From: Accumulibacter sp.
GTDB taxonomy: Bacteria > Pseudomonadota > Gammaproteobacteria > Burkholderiales > Rhodocyclaceae
DNA: 6,046 nucleotides
Direction: 5' to 3'
Assembly: GCA_003538495.1 (NCBI GenBank)
Contig: DPSD01000193.1
Coordinates: 1 to 6,046, forward strand
Under the pieces are notes generated by a model. It had not been told where the DNA came from, did no database searches, and saw nothing but the letters and a program-made list of their open reading frames with translations. Both the position numbers and the translations under genes were made by a program. The stretch's first letter is position 1; every line of letters begins with the position of its first letter. Below, one piece after another: positions 1-5,112 of this stretch.

Positions 1-14
1 GGCTCTGTTGCAAA
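1..14 (+). repeat. IS6100 left terminal inverted repeat
   Basis: GGCTCTGTTGCAAA is a perfect inverted match to 867-880. It is the outer end at which the transposase cuts. Confidence 0.95.
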
Positions 15-61
15 AATCGTGAAGCTTGAGCATGCTTGGCGGAGATTGGACGGACGGAACG

Positions 62-826
62 ATGACGGATTTCAAGTGGCGCCATTTCCAGGGTGATGTG
101 ATCCTGTGGGCGGTGCGCTGGTATTGTCGCTATCCGATCAGCTATCGCGACCTTGAGGAAATGCTGGCGGAACGCGGCATTTCGGTCGACCATACGACGA
201 TCTATCGCTGGGTCCAGTGCTACGCCCCGGAGATGGAGAAGCGGCTGCGCTGGTTCTGGCGGCGTGGCTTTGATCCGAGCTGGCGCCTGGATGAAACCTA
301 CGTCAAGGTGCGGGGCAAGTGGACCTACCTGTACCGGGCAGTCGACAAGCGGGGCGACACGATCGATTTCTACCTGTCGCCGACCCGCAGCGCCAAGGCA
401 GCGAAGCGGTTCCTGGGCAAGGCCCTGCGAGGCCTGAAGCACTGGGAAAAGCCTGCCACGCTCAATACCGACAAAGCGCCGAGCTATGGTGCAGCGATCA
501 CCGAATTGAAGCGCGAAGGAAAGCTGGACCGGGAGACGGCCCACCGGCAGGTGAAGTATCTCAATAACGTGATCGAGGCCGATCACGGAAAGCTCAAGAT
601 ACTGATCAAGCCGGTGCGCGGTTTCAAATCGATCCCCACGGCCTATGCCACGATCAAGGGATTCGAAGTCATGCGAGCCCTGCGCAAAGGACAGGCTCGC
701 CCCTGGTGCCTGCAGCCCGGCATCAGGGGCGAGGTGCGCCTTGTGGAGAGAGCTTTTGGCATTGGGCCCTCGGCGCTGACGGAGGCCATGGGCATGCTCA
801 ACCACCATTTCGCAGCAGCCGCCTGA
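62..826 (+). CDS. tnpA: IS6100 transposase (DDE, IS6 family)
   Basis: This 254-residue protein catalyses replicative transposition of IS6100. The N-terminal third (about residues 1-60) is a helix-turn-helix DNA-binding region (SYRDLEEMLAERGISVDHTT is the typical stretch). It is followed by an RNase H-fold catalytic domain. The DDE triad is visible as D77 in LDETY, D137 in LNTDKAPSY and E172 in NNVIEADHG, with the 34-residue spacing between D and E that is usual for the family. I chose the ATG at 62 because it gives the standard IS6100 protein starting MTDFKWRHF; an in-frame ATG at 32 and a TTG at 26 would add 10-12 residues within the IS end. The gene is intact, ends 54 bp before the right terminus and shows no sign of decay, so the element is probably active. 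Confidence 0.95.
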   Translation: MTDFKWRHFQGDVILWAVRWYCRYPISYRDLEEMLAERGISVDHTTIYRWVQCYAPEMEKRLRWFWRRGFDPSWRLDETYVKVRGKWTYLYRAVDKRGDTIDFYLSPTRSAKAAKRFLGKALRGLKHWEKPATLNTDKAPSYGAAITELKREGKLDRETAHRQVKYLNNVIEADHGKLKILIKPVRGFKSIPTAYATIKGFEVMRALRKGQARPWCLQPGIRGEVRLVERAFGIGPSALTEAMGMLNHHFAAAA

Positions 827-866
827 TCGGCGCAGAGCGACAGCCTACCTCTGACTGCCGCCAATC

Positions 867-880
867 TTTGCAACAGAGCC
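867..880 (-). repeat. IS6100 right terminal inverted repeat
   Basis: TTTGCAACAGAGCC is the exact reverse complement of positions 1-14 and marks the right boundary of the element. The next 43 bp (881-923) hold nothing I recognise; they are the 3' flank of the broken P460 gene. Confidence 0.95.
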
Positions 881-923
881 GGACGGAGGTGCCATCCTGC
901 GCGAAGCGTAACCCGGCAGCAAG

Positions 924-1339
924 TCAGTGCTGGGTCAGTGTCGGATAGCCCTGGATGAATACGCGGTCGGTCTTGGCCGCCGGCACATGGCAGCCCATGC
1001 AGTCGGCTTCGTAGCTGACGGCGACATTCTTGGCGGGGGCGTCGGCCTTGAACAGCGCCCAGCCCCAGCCGTCGCCCCACAAGGGGTTGCTGGCGAAACG
1101 GCCTTTGGCGTCCTTGACCATCACGAACCACACGGCCGCATCGGAACCCCAGACCACAGGGTTGCCAGTGGTCATGGCGCTGGTTTCGAGCTTGCGGATC
1201 TCTTTCACCAGCGTGGCGCCGTCCAAGAACTTGCCGGTCTTGCGGTAGTGCTCGGCCGAGGCCTTTAGTCGCCGGCCGTGACGGCCAGTGGCAGGACGAG
1301 GGCGCTGGCGAGCAGAGCGCCGGTGAGTGCGATTTTCAT
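924..1339 (-). pseudogene. cytochrome P460-family protein, broken by internal deletion/frameshift
   Basis: Reading starts at ATG 1339-1337 behind a good ribosome binding site (AAGGAG, 1347-1352). It gives a 24-residue Sec signal peptide (MKIALTGALL..LAVTAGD) and then hits TAA at 1267-1265. The rest of the protein lies in a different frame, recognisable from about 1257 (AEHYRKTGKFLDG) to TGA at 926-924. This distal part has typical P460 features: a DGATLVKEIRKLE strand, VMVKDAKGRF, the WGDGWGWALF stretch and a CxxCH c-type heme site (DCMGCH). Intact relatives have roughly 150-200 residues, with about 60-80 between signal peptide and the LVKEI strand. Here almost none of that is present, so an out-of-frame deletion near 1257-1270 is likelier than a single-base slip. 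It starts 27 bp after the decarboxylase stop and was the second gene of that operon. Family members are periplasmic heme proteins that oxidise hydroxylamine or bind NO; this copy cannot make a secreted holoprotein. Confidence 0.8.
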
Positions 1340-1366
1340 CGTGTTCTCCTTATATGCCTATGGAGA

Positions 1367-1900
1367 TCAGACGGCGACCACGGGGAAATCCACCGTGGGG
1401 TCGGCGATGTGGTTGGTGTAGTTGGTGAGCGTGTTCAGCGCGACGTTGGCGATCACTTCCAGTATCAGGCCGTCGTCGAGCCCCGCGCGGCGGTAGTTGG
1501 CCATGGCGTCGGCCGACACCACGCCGCGTTGCTCGACCAGCGCGCGGGCAAAGCCGGCGATTGCATCGTCAAGTGCGTTGGCCGCCTGGCCGGTGCGGGC
1601 CGCGGCGATGGCCTCTGCCGACAGTCCGGCACCTTTGCCGATCAGGGTGTGTGCGCTCAGGCAATACTGGCAGCGATTGGCTTGACCGGCAGCGAGCGCA
1701 ACGATCTCGCGCTGGGAGGCATTCAGGCGGCCGGTGCCCAGCGTTTCGGACAAGCCGAGGTAGCCATTGAGCGCCGCCGGCGCGTGGGCCAGCGTGGCGA
1801 ACAGGTTCGGCACCATGCCAAGCTTGGCTTTGACGGCCTTGAGTGTGGCAGCGGTAGCGGCGTCAGCGGTGTCGATGGTCAGGGGGGCGATTTGGGTCAT
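1367..1900 (-). CDS. AhpD-like carboxymuconolactone decarboxylase-family peroxidase
   Basis: This is a 177-residue, mostly helical protein of the carboxymuconolactone decarboxylase/AhpD superfamily. The redox motif CxxCxxxH is complete (C77, C80 and H84 in RCQYCLSAH), preceded by a conserved glutamate (E65 in SQREIVALAAG). The N-terminus has the LGMVPNLFATLAHAP stretch typical of the uncharacterised-peroxidase-related subgroup. AhpD-type proteins use the two cysteines as a peroxidase or disulfide reductase in peroxide defence; the true substrate here is unknown. I chose ATG 1900-1898 because GGAG lies 7 nt upstream; 28 extra in-frame codons further up would run into the regulatory region. No signal peptide is seen, so it is cytoplasmic. 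It heads an operon with the P460 gene and is divergent from the AraC-type gene, which probably controls it. Confidence 0.9.
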   Translation of the reverse strand: MTQIAPLTIDTADAATAATLKAVKAKLGMVPNLFATLAHAPAALNGYLGLSETLGTGRLNASQREIVALAAGQANRCQYCLSAHTLIGKGAGLSAEAIAAARTGQAANALDDAIAGFARALVEQRGVVSADAMANYRRAGLDDGLILEVIANVALNTLTNYTNHIADPTVDFPVVAV

Positions 1901-2017
1901 GTCTATCTCCGTAGTGGGTGAGGTGCAAGAGCACGTGGGCATGATCGCCCTTTGTTTGGTACGATATGGCACGTAAAGTATCAAATACGTAACCTATCGT
2001 CTTATATGGAGAGTGGA
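1901..2017. promoter_or_regulatory. divergent control region between decarboxylase and AraC-type genes
   Basis: These 117 bp must hold the promoters of both divergent genes. The central part is AT-richer than the flanks. It has an ACGATA (1961-1966) / TATCGT (1995-2000) inverted repeat and a direct repeat ACGTAA at 1971-1976 and 1987-1992, spaced 16 bp. A weak candidate promoter for the regulator is TTGGTA (1956-1961), 17 bp, TATCAA (1979-1984). No good sigma-70 promoter faces the decarboxylase, which would fit dependence on an activator. The repeats are seen; their role as AraC-type operators is inference. Confidence 0.5.
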
Positions 2018-2860
2018 ATGGCGGATCGACTGGCCGGCTTGCTCCGGCACTACTCGCTTTCGGCGCGCGTTTTTCACAGCGGCGCCTTCTGTGGGCAGCA
2101 TCATTACGCGGCGCCGCATGGCTATATCCATCTGGTGCGGCGCGGCCCGATTACGGCGCGTTCGCCCGTGCATGAAGATCTGCTGGTTACCGAGCCGAGC
2201 CTGCTGTTTTATCCGCGCGTGGCGTCGCATCGTTTTGTCGCCGCCCCCGGCGATACCGCTGAGCAGTTGTGTGCGGAGGTCGACCTGGGCGCTTCGACGG
2301 GCAATCCGTTGGCCATGGCCTTGCCGTCGATGCTGCTGATTCCGTTGGCGGACTTGCCCGGCCTCGGGCCGACGCTAGAGTTGCTGTTTGCCGAAGCCGA
2401 GCGCGACCAGTGCGGTCGGCAGGCCGCCATCGACCGCTTGTGCGAGTTGCTACTGATCCAGTTGCTGCGTTATCTGATGGATGGGCGGCTTGGCGCCACC
2501 GGACTGCTGGCGGGCCTGGCCGACCCGAAACTCGCGCGCGCCATAACCGCCATGCACGATGCGCCGCAGACCGCGTGGTCGCTCGAGGCGCTGGCGGCGA
2601 AGGCGGGCATGTCACGCGCGCGCTTCGCCGCCGCGTTCAAGGACGCGGTGGGCGTCACGCCGGGCGACTATCTGGCCGACTGGCGGATGAACGTCAGTTG
2701 CACCCTGCTCAAGCAGGGGCGGCCGGTGGCGGTGGTGGCCGACCGCGTCGGCTACGGCAGCCCGAACGCTCTGGCGCGCGCCTTCCGCGTGCGCATGGGC
2801 TGCGCCCCGCGCGACTGGCTGGCGCAGCAGCGCGGTGACGCGGCGCTCAGCGGTTCGTGA
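2018..2860 (+). CDS. AraC-family transcriptional regulator (cupin_6 + HTH_18)
   Basis: This is a 280-residue regulator in the usual two-part layout. Residues about 1-165 form an N-terminal cupin-like sensor domain (the HSGAFCG and GYIHLVRRG stretches are typical of the cupin_6 group). Residues 187-280 form the C-terminal DNA-binding domain with two helix-turn-helix units: first WSLEALAAKAGMSRARFAAAF, then VAVVADRVGYGSPNALARAF, followed by the family's P..W ending (APRDW). I chose ATG 2018 because GGAG lies 5 nt upstream; in-frame starts at 1952 and 2006 lie in or before the Shine-Dalgarno. It is divergent from the peroxidase/P460 unit, an arrangement common for this regulator class, so it probably activates that unit in response to an unknown small molecule. 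Its last codons overlap the OmpA remnant tail-to-tail by 14 bp. Confidence 0.88.
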   Translation: MADRLAGLLRHYSLSARVFHSGAFCGQHHYAAPHGYIHLVRRGPITARSPVHEDLLVTEPSLLFYPRVASHRFVAAPGDTAEQLCAEVDLGASTGNPLAMALPSMLLIPLADLPGLGPTLELLFAEAERDQCGRQAAIDRLCELLLIQLLRYLMDGRLGATGLLAGLADPKLARAITAMHDAPQTAWSLEALAAKAGMSRARFAAAFKDAVGVTPGDYLADWRMNVSCTLLKQGRPVAVVADRVGYGSPNALARAFRVRMGCAPRDWLAQQRGDAALSGS

Positions 2861-2930
2861 GTTTGAGTTCGATTCGCCGGTTCTTGGCGTAGGCGGCGCC
2901 GGTGTTGCGCTCGTCGAGCGGGTGAAATTC
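2847..2930 (-). pseudogene. C-terminal scrap of an OmpA-family protein
   Basis: On the minus strand 27 codons plus a TGA stop (2849-2847) read EFHPLDERNTGAAYAKNRRI and end ELKLTNR. This is the terminal peptidoglycan-binding motif of OmpA/Pal/MotB-type proteins, where NRRIELKL is diagnostic. Upstream of E (2928-2930) the similarity stops abruptly and a TGA follows two codons later, so the rest of the gene is missing. The stop overlaps the 3' end of the AraC-type gene, as a convergent chromosomal neighbour would. It marks the right edge of the chromosomal-looking cargo. Confidence 0.75.
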
Positions 2931-3049
2931 GCATCACGCCGGAACAACTGGCGGAACTCCAGGTGGCGATCCGTCAACGGCTGGTCAGTCTGTTCGTGCG
3001 GCGCGGCCGGCTGGACAAGGCTGAGTCAGTGGCGCAGGTAGCTGGATGA
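2931..3049 (+). pseudogene. short coding remnant, possibly IS91-family transposase
   Basis: From the junction after 2930 a plus-strand frame reads ITPEQLAELQVAIRQRLVSL, continues FVRRGRLDKAES and stops at TGA 3047-3049. The pattern TPEQLAxLQxxIRxRLxxxFVRRGxLD resembles an internal helix region of IS91-family (Y2) transposases, which in intact proteins is followed by a W..GGFS block. That block is not present here. The match is from memory and short, and no ends of such an element are visible. I see only a gene fragment fused to the OmpA scrap. Confidence 0.3.
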
Positions 3050-3055
3050 CGCTGT

Positions 3056-3084
3056 CCCGCCCTGAGCCGACGCTCACAGGCGGG
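3056..3084. other. strong imperfect hairpin
   Basis: CCCGCC (3056-3061) pairs with GGCGGG (3079-3084), and TGAGC (3063-3067) pairs with GCTCA (3072-3076), around a CGAC loop, with a small internal bulge. No T-run follows (GATTTCC), so it is not a convincing Rho-independent terminator. It lies between the transposase-like remnant and the Tn402 end. Nothing else is recognisable in 3050-3113. Confidence 0.45.
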
Positions 3085-3113
3085 GATTTCCAGTGTCGTC
3101 ATTGTCGGCTATT

Positions 3114-3213
3114 GGCCGGCAGCAGCCCGTCGTTGCCTGATGGATCCAACCCCTCCGCTGCTATAGTGCAGTCGGCTTCTGACGTTCAGTGCAGCCGTCT
3201 TCTGAAAACGACA
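3114..3213 (-). mobile_element. IRi end of a Tn402/class 1 integron, truncated
   Basis: Read on the minus strand from 3213, the sequence starts TGTCGTTTTCAGAAGACGGC, the IRi of class 1 integrons. It continues as I know it past the BamHI-containing stretch (GGTTGGATCCATCAGGC) to GGGCTGCTGCCGGCCA. At about 3113 it diverges from the standard 5' conserved segment, so the intI1 gene and the rest of the integron, which would lie to the left, are lost. The 25-bp terminal repeat is 3189-3213. An internal TniA-type repeat, GTGCAGTCGGCTTCTGACG (starting 3166), precedes it in the same orientation at a 23-bp period. Beyond 3213 the sequence is plasmid backbone. The partner end IRt is absent, so no 5-bp target duplication can be tested; it would be GCCGC (3214-3218). 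Confidence 0.9.
3189..3213 (-). repeat. 25-bp Tn402 terminal inverted repeat (IRi)
   Basis: The complement begins TGTCGTTTTCAGAAG and ends GACGGCTGCAC. It is the outer TniA cut site of Tn402-family elements, and 3213 is the exact border with backbone DNA. Confidence 0.92.
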
Positions 3214-3238
3214 GCCGCCCTGCCCTTTCCCTGGCGTT

Positions 3239-3293
3239 TTGTGTCGCGTGTTTTAGTTGCATGAAATAGAATACCTGCGACTAGAACCGGAGA
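3239..3293 (+). promoter_or_regulatory. putative res subsite and resolvase promoter/RBS
   Basis: TAGTTGCA (3254-3261) and TGCGACTA (3276-3283) form the arms of a 30-bp dyad. Seven of eight outer positions match, and 10 of 14 when the arms are extended inward. This size is right for a serine resolvase subsite. A further GTCGC at 3243-3247 repeats the arm core. Candidate -10 elements (TGAAAT 3262-3267 with TTGTGT 3239-3244 as -35, or TAGAAT 3267-3272) lie inside the dyad, so resolvase binding would repress its own gene. The Shine-Dalgarno GGAGA (3289-3293) lies 9 nt before the resolvase ATG. Confidence 0.55.
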
Positions 3294-3302
3294 CATTACG
3301 CC

Positions 3303-4154
3303 ATGAAAGACAAGAGCGCCGCCGCTGGCCTGCTGCTGGGATATGCCCGTGTCAGCACCGACGACCAGGACTTGACCAACCAACGCGCCGAGCTGCACGC
3401 CGCAGGCTGCACGCGCATCTTTGCCGAGAAGATCACCGGCACCAGGCGCGACAGGCCCGAGCTGGCCCGCGTGCTCGATCACTTGCGCCCTGGCGACGTT
3501 GTGACCGTGACCAGGCTTGACCGCTTGGCCCGCAGCACCCGCGACCTGCTGGACATTGCCGAGCGTATCCAGGCGGTCGGCGCGGGCTTGCGCAGCCTGG
3601 CCGAGCCGTGGGCCGACACCACCACCCCGGCCGGGCGCATGGTTCTGACCGTGTTTGCCGGCATCGCCGAGTTCGAGCGTTCCCTAATCATCGACCGCAC
3701 CAGGAACGGCCGGGAAGCGGCCAAGGCCCGAGGCGTGAAGTTCGGCCCGCGCCCTACCCTCACCCCGGCGCAGATCGAGCACGCCCGCGAGCTGATCGAC
3801 CGTGACGGCCGGACGGTGAAGGAAGCGGCCGAGCTGCTGGCCGTGCATCGTTCGACCCTTTACCGGGCGCTGGCGCGTGGCGAGGAAGTGACAAAGACCG
3901 AGGCCCGCCGACGTGGTGCGTTCGCCGAGGACGCATTGAGCGAGGCCGACGCCCTGGCGGCCGTCGATGATGAACGCCAGGAAGAAGCCCCGGCATTCCT
4001 TGATGACGAAGGCCCGGCCGATGACCTGCCGCCGCCGCCGTATCGAACGCAGAGCCTGCCGCAAATCCTGGCGGCCCTGCCCGATGACGAGCTGGCGAGC
4101 TGGCCCGGCGAGCTGGCCGACCAGGAGCGGGAACGACGCATTGCGGCTAAATGA
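3303..4154 (+). CDS. serine recombinase/resolvase of the plasmid stability region
   Basis: This 283-residue protein belongs to the Tn3-type resolvase/invertase family and should resolve plasmid multimers at a nearby res site. The catalytic serine is S18 in GYARVSTDDQD. The active-site arginines lie in VTRLDRLARS (R71, R74), and AEFERSLIIDRTRNG (122-136) starts the long dimer helix. A C-terminal helix-turn-helix (about 153-190, LTPAQIEHARELI to VHRSTLYRALA) binds DNA. Typical members have 180-210 residues; the extra 90-residue acidic, proline-rich tail ends in LPQILAALPDDELASWPGEL. From memory, pVS1 encodes a similar tail motif on a separate small ORF after its resolvase. GGAGA 9 nt upstream supports ATG 3303. 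The gene directly precedes the partition genes, as in pVS1. Confidence 0.9.
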   Translation: MKDKSAAAGLLLGYARVSTDDQDLTNQRAELHAAGCTRIFAEKITGTRRDRPELARVLDHLRPGDVVTVTRLDRLARSTRDLLDIAERIQAVGAGLRSLAEPWADTTTPAGRMVLTVFAGIAEFERSLIIDRTRNGREAAKARGVKFGPRPTLTPAQIEHARELIDRDGRTVKEAAELLAVHRSTLYRALARGEEVTKTEARRRGAFAEDALSEADALAAVDDERQEEAPAFLDDEGPADDLPPPPYRTQSLPQILAALPDDELASWPGELADQERERRIAAK

Positions 4155-4234
4155 TGATAAGCACCTTTACTCATTCGCTCATTGTGCTATGATGCAATGA
4201 GTAAGCCATCATCCGCACTACACCGGGAGAACAC
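4155..4234 (+). promoter_or_regulatory. partition-operon promoter with ACTC-box operator/centromere candidate
   Basis: An extended -10 promoter is visible: TTTACT (4166-4171), 16 bp, TGC-TATGAT (-10 at 4188-4193). Overlapping it is a perfect 9-bp inverted repeat, TTACTCATT (4167-4175) and AATGAGTAA (4196-4204). ACTC (4169) and GCTC (4177) follow each other at an 8-bp step. ParG-type RHH proteins bind ACTC boxes separated by AT-rich tetramers, so this is the likely StaB operator and perhaps the centromere. GGGAGA (4225-4230) is the parA ribosome binding site. Confidence 0.7.
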
Positions 4235-4867
4235 ATGAAAGTCATTGCCGTGCTGAACCAGAAGGGCGGGAGTGGAAAAACCACCATCGCCACCCATCTT
4301 GCCCGCGCCTTGCAACTGGACGGCGCCGACGTGCTGCTAGTCGATTCCGACCCCCAGGGCAGCGCCCGCGATTGGTCAGCCGTGCGGGAAGATCAACCGC
4401 TAACCGTTGTCGGTATCGACCGGCCGACCATTGACCGGGACGTGAAGAACGTAGCTCGCAAGGTGGATTTTGTCGTGATCGACGGCGCACCCCAGGCGGC
4501 CGACCTGGCCGTGTCGGCCATCAAGGCGGCCGACTTCGTGCTGATTCCGGTGCAGCCATCGCCTTACGACATTTGGGCCACGGCCGACCTGGTGGAGCTG
4601 GTCAAGCAGCGCATCGAGGTCACGGACGGGAAGCTACAGGCAGCCTTTGTCGTATCGCGTGCGATCAAGGGCACCCGCATTGGCGGCGAGGTTGCCGAGG
4701 CACTGGCCGGCTACGAGCTGCCCATTCTGGAAGCCCGCATCACGCAGCGCGTGAGCTATCCCGGCACGGCTGCCGCCGGCACTACTGTTCTTGAGGCAGA
4801 GCCGGAAGGCGATGCAGCGGCCGAGGTTCGCGCCCTGGCCACCGAGATCAAGCAAAAACTCATTTGA
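4235..4867 (+). CDS. parA: ParA-family partition ATPase (pVS1 StaA-like)
   Basis: This is a 210-residue ATPase of the small type Ib ParA class, without the N-terminal HTH found in P1/F-type ParA. It has the deviant Walker A motif KGGSGKTT (10-17), Walker A' VDSDPQGS (36-43, with D37 and D39) and Walker B FVVID (79-83). Such proteins form ATP-dependent patterns on the nucleoid that pull plasmid copies apart through a DNA-bound partner. The protein closely resembles the StaA stability protein of pVS1 as I recall it, including the stretches DLAVSAIKAADFVLIPVQPS and ARITQRVSYPGTA. The ATG at 4235 has GGGAGA 4 nt upstream. Its stop lies 20 bp before staB, and the two are almost certainly co-transcribed. 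Being type Ib, autoregulation is expected to fall to the RHH partner rather than to ParA. Confidence 0.95.
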   Translation: MKVIAVLNQKGGSGKTTIATHLARALQLDGADVLLVDSDPQGSARDWSAVREDQPLTVVGIDRPTIDRDVKNVARKVDFVVIDGAPQAADLAVSAIKAADFVLIPVQPSPYDIWATADLVELVKQRIEVTDGKLQAAFVVSRAIKGTRIGGEVAEALAGYELPILEARITQRVSYPGTAAAGTTVLEAEPEGDAAAEVRALATEIKQKLI

Positions 4868-4887
4868 AACTTTAAAGGGATGAGTAA
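4858..4887. promoter_or_regulatory. second ACTC/GAGT site at the parA-staB junction, with staB RBS
   Basis: ACTCAT (4858-4863, inside the last parA codons) and ATGAGT (4880-4885) form an inverted pair around an AT-rich centre. ATGAGTAA then runs directly into ATGAATAA at the staB start, making a tandem near-repeat. AAGGGA (4875-4880) is the staB Shine-Dalgarno, so protein bound here could also hinder translation or transcription of staB. Confidence 0.5.
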
Positions 4888-5112
4888 ATGAATAAAACCA
4901 CGACAACACTTAGCGCAGGCCGGCCGAGCGCCCGCACTGACAAGGCCAAGGCCGCAACACTTGCCAGCCTGGCGGATGACGCCGGCAGCATGAAGCGCGT
5001 CAATTTCGAGCTGTCGGCCGAACAGCACGCCAAGCTGAAAATCCATGCAGCCAAGGTCGGCAAGAGCATCAAGGAACTGCTGACCGAGTATGTCGCCGGG
5101 CTGCCGGATTGA
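4888..5112 (+). CDS. small ribbon-helix-helix partition partner (StaB/ParG-like)
   Basis: This 74-residue basic protein follows parA by 20 bp. Residues 1-34 are a flexible, basic tail (AGRPSARTDKAKAA). Residues 36-42 (KRVNFEL) form the DNA-contacting beta strand. The two helices of a ribbon-helix-helix fold follow: SAEQHAKLKIHAAKVG and then SIKELLTEYVAGL. The order KRVNF, charged helix, GKSIKELL closely parallels ParG of plasmid TP228 and the small protein downstream of StaA in pVS1, as I recall them. Such proteins dimerise, bind the centromere, repress the operon, and use the mobile tail to stimulate ATP hydrolysis by ParA. It is therefore the functional ParB analogue, though unrelated to true ParB. 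ATG 4888 has a well-placed AAGGGA 7 nt upstream. Confidence 0.87.
   Translation: MNKTTTTLSAGRPSARTDKAKAATLASLADDAGSMKRVNFELSAEQHAKLKIHAAKVGKSIKELLTEYVAGLPD

Larger units (their letters stand above)
1..880 (+). mobile_element. IS6100: IS6100, complete insertion sequence (IS6 family)
   Basis: The element is bounded by perfect 14-bp terminal inverted repeats (GGCTCTGTTGCAAA at 1-14 and its complement at 867-880) and carries one intact transposase gene. Its length of exactly 880 bp and the protein sequence match IS6100 as I know it. IS6-family elements move by replicative transposition, form cointegrates and make 8-bp target duplications. The right-hand flanking octamer would be GGACGGAG (881-888), but the left flank is outside the window, so a duplication cannot be checked. 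IS6100 is common on proteobacterial and actinobacterial resistance plasmids and often sits beside class 1 integrons. It also cuts off whatever followed the P460 remnant on its right. Confidence 0.96.

Noticed and set aside
643..1131. Minus-strand frame of 162 codons crossing the IS6100 right end
   Set aside because: It runs through the IS boundary and the P460 remnant in the wrong frame; its arginine/glycine-rich content is typical of a shadow.
924..1226. Independent 100-residue gene starting at TTG 1226
   Set aside because: The same frame stays meaningful upstream (AEHYRKTGKF), the TTG has no Shine-Dalgarno, and a heme-c protein needs the signal peptide that lies in the other frame. It is the distal part of a pseudogene.
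1257..1270. Programmed frameshift in the P460 gene
   Set aside because: No slippery heptamer is visible, and most of the usual N-terminal domain is missing, which a frameshift alone cannot restore.
1952..2017. Longer N-terminus for the AraC-type regulator
   Set aside because: The extra 22 codons cover the probable promoter and the Shine-Dalgarno of ATG 2018 and do not look like cupin sequence.
3056..3084. Rho-independent terminator
   Set aside because: The stem is strong but is not followed by a T-run on either strand, and no intact gene ends just before it.
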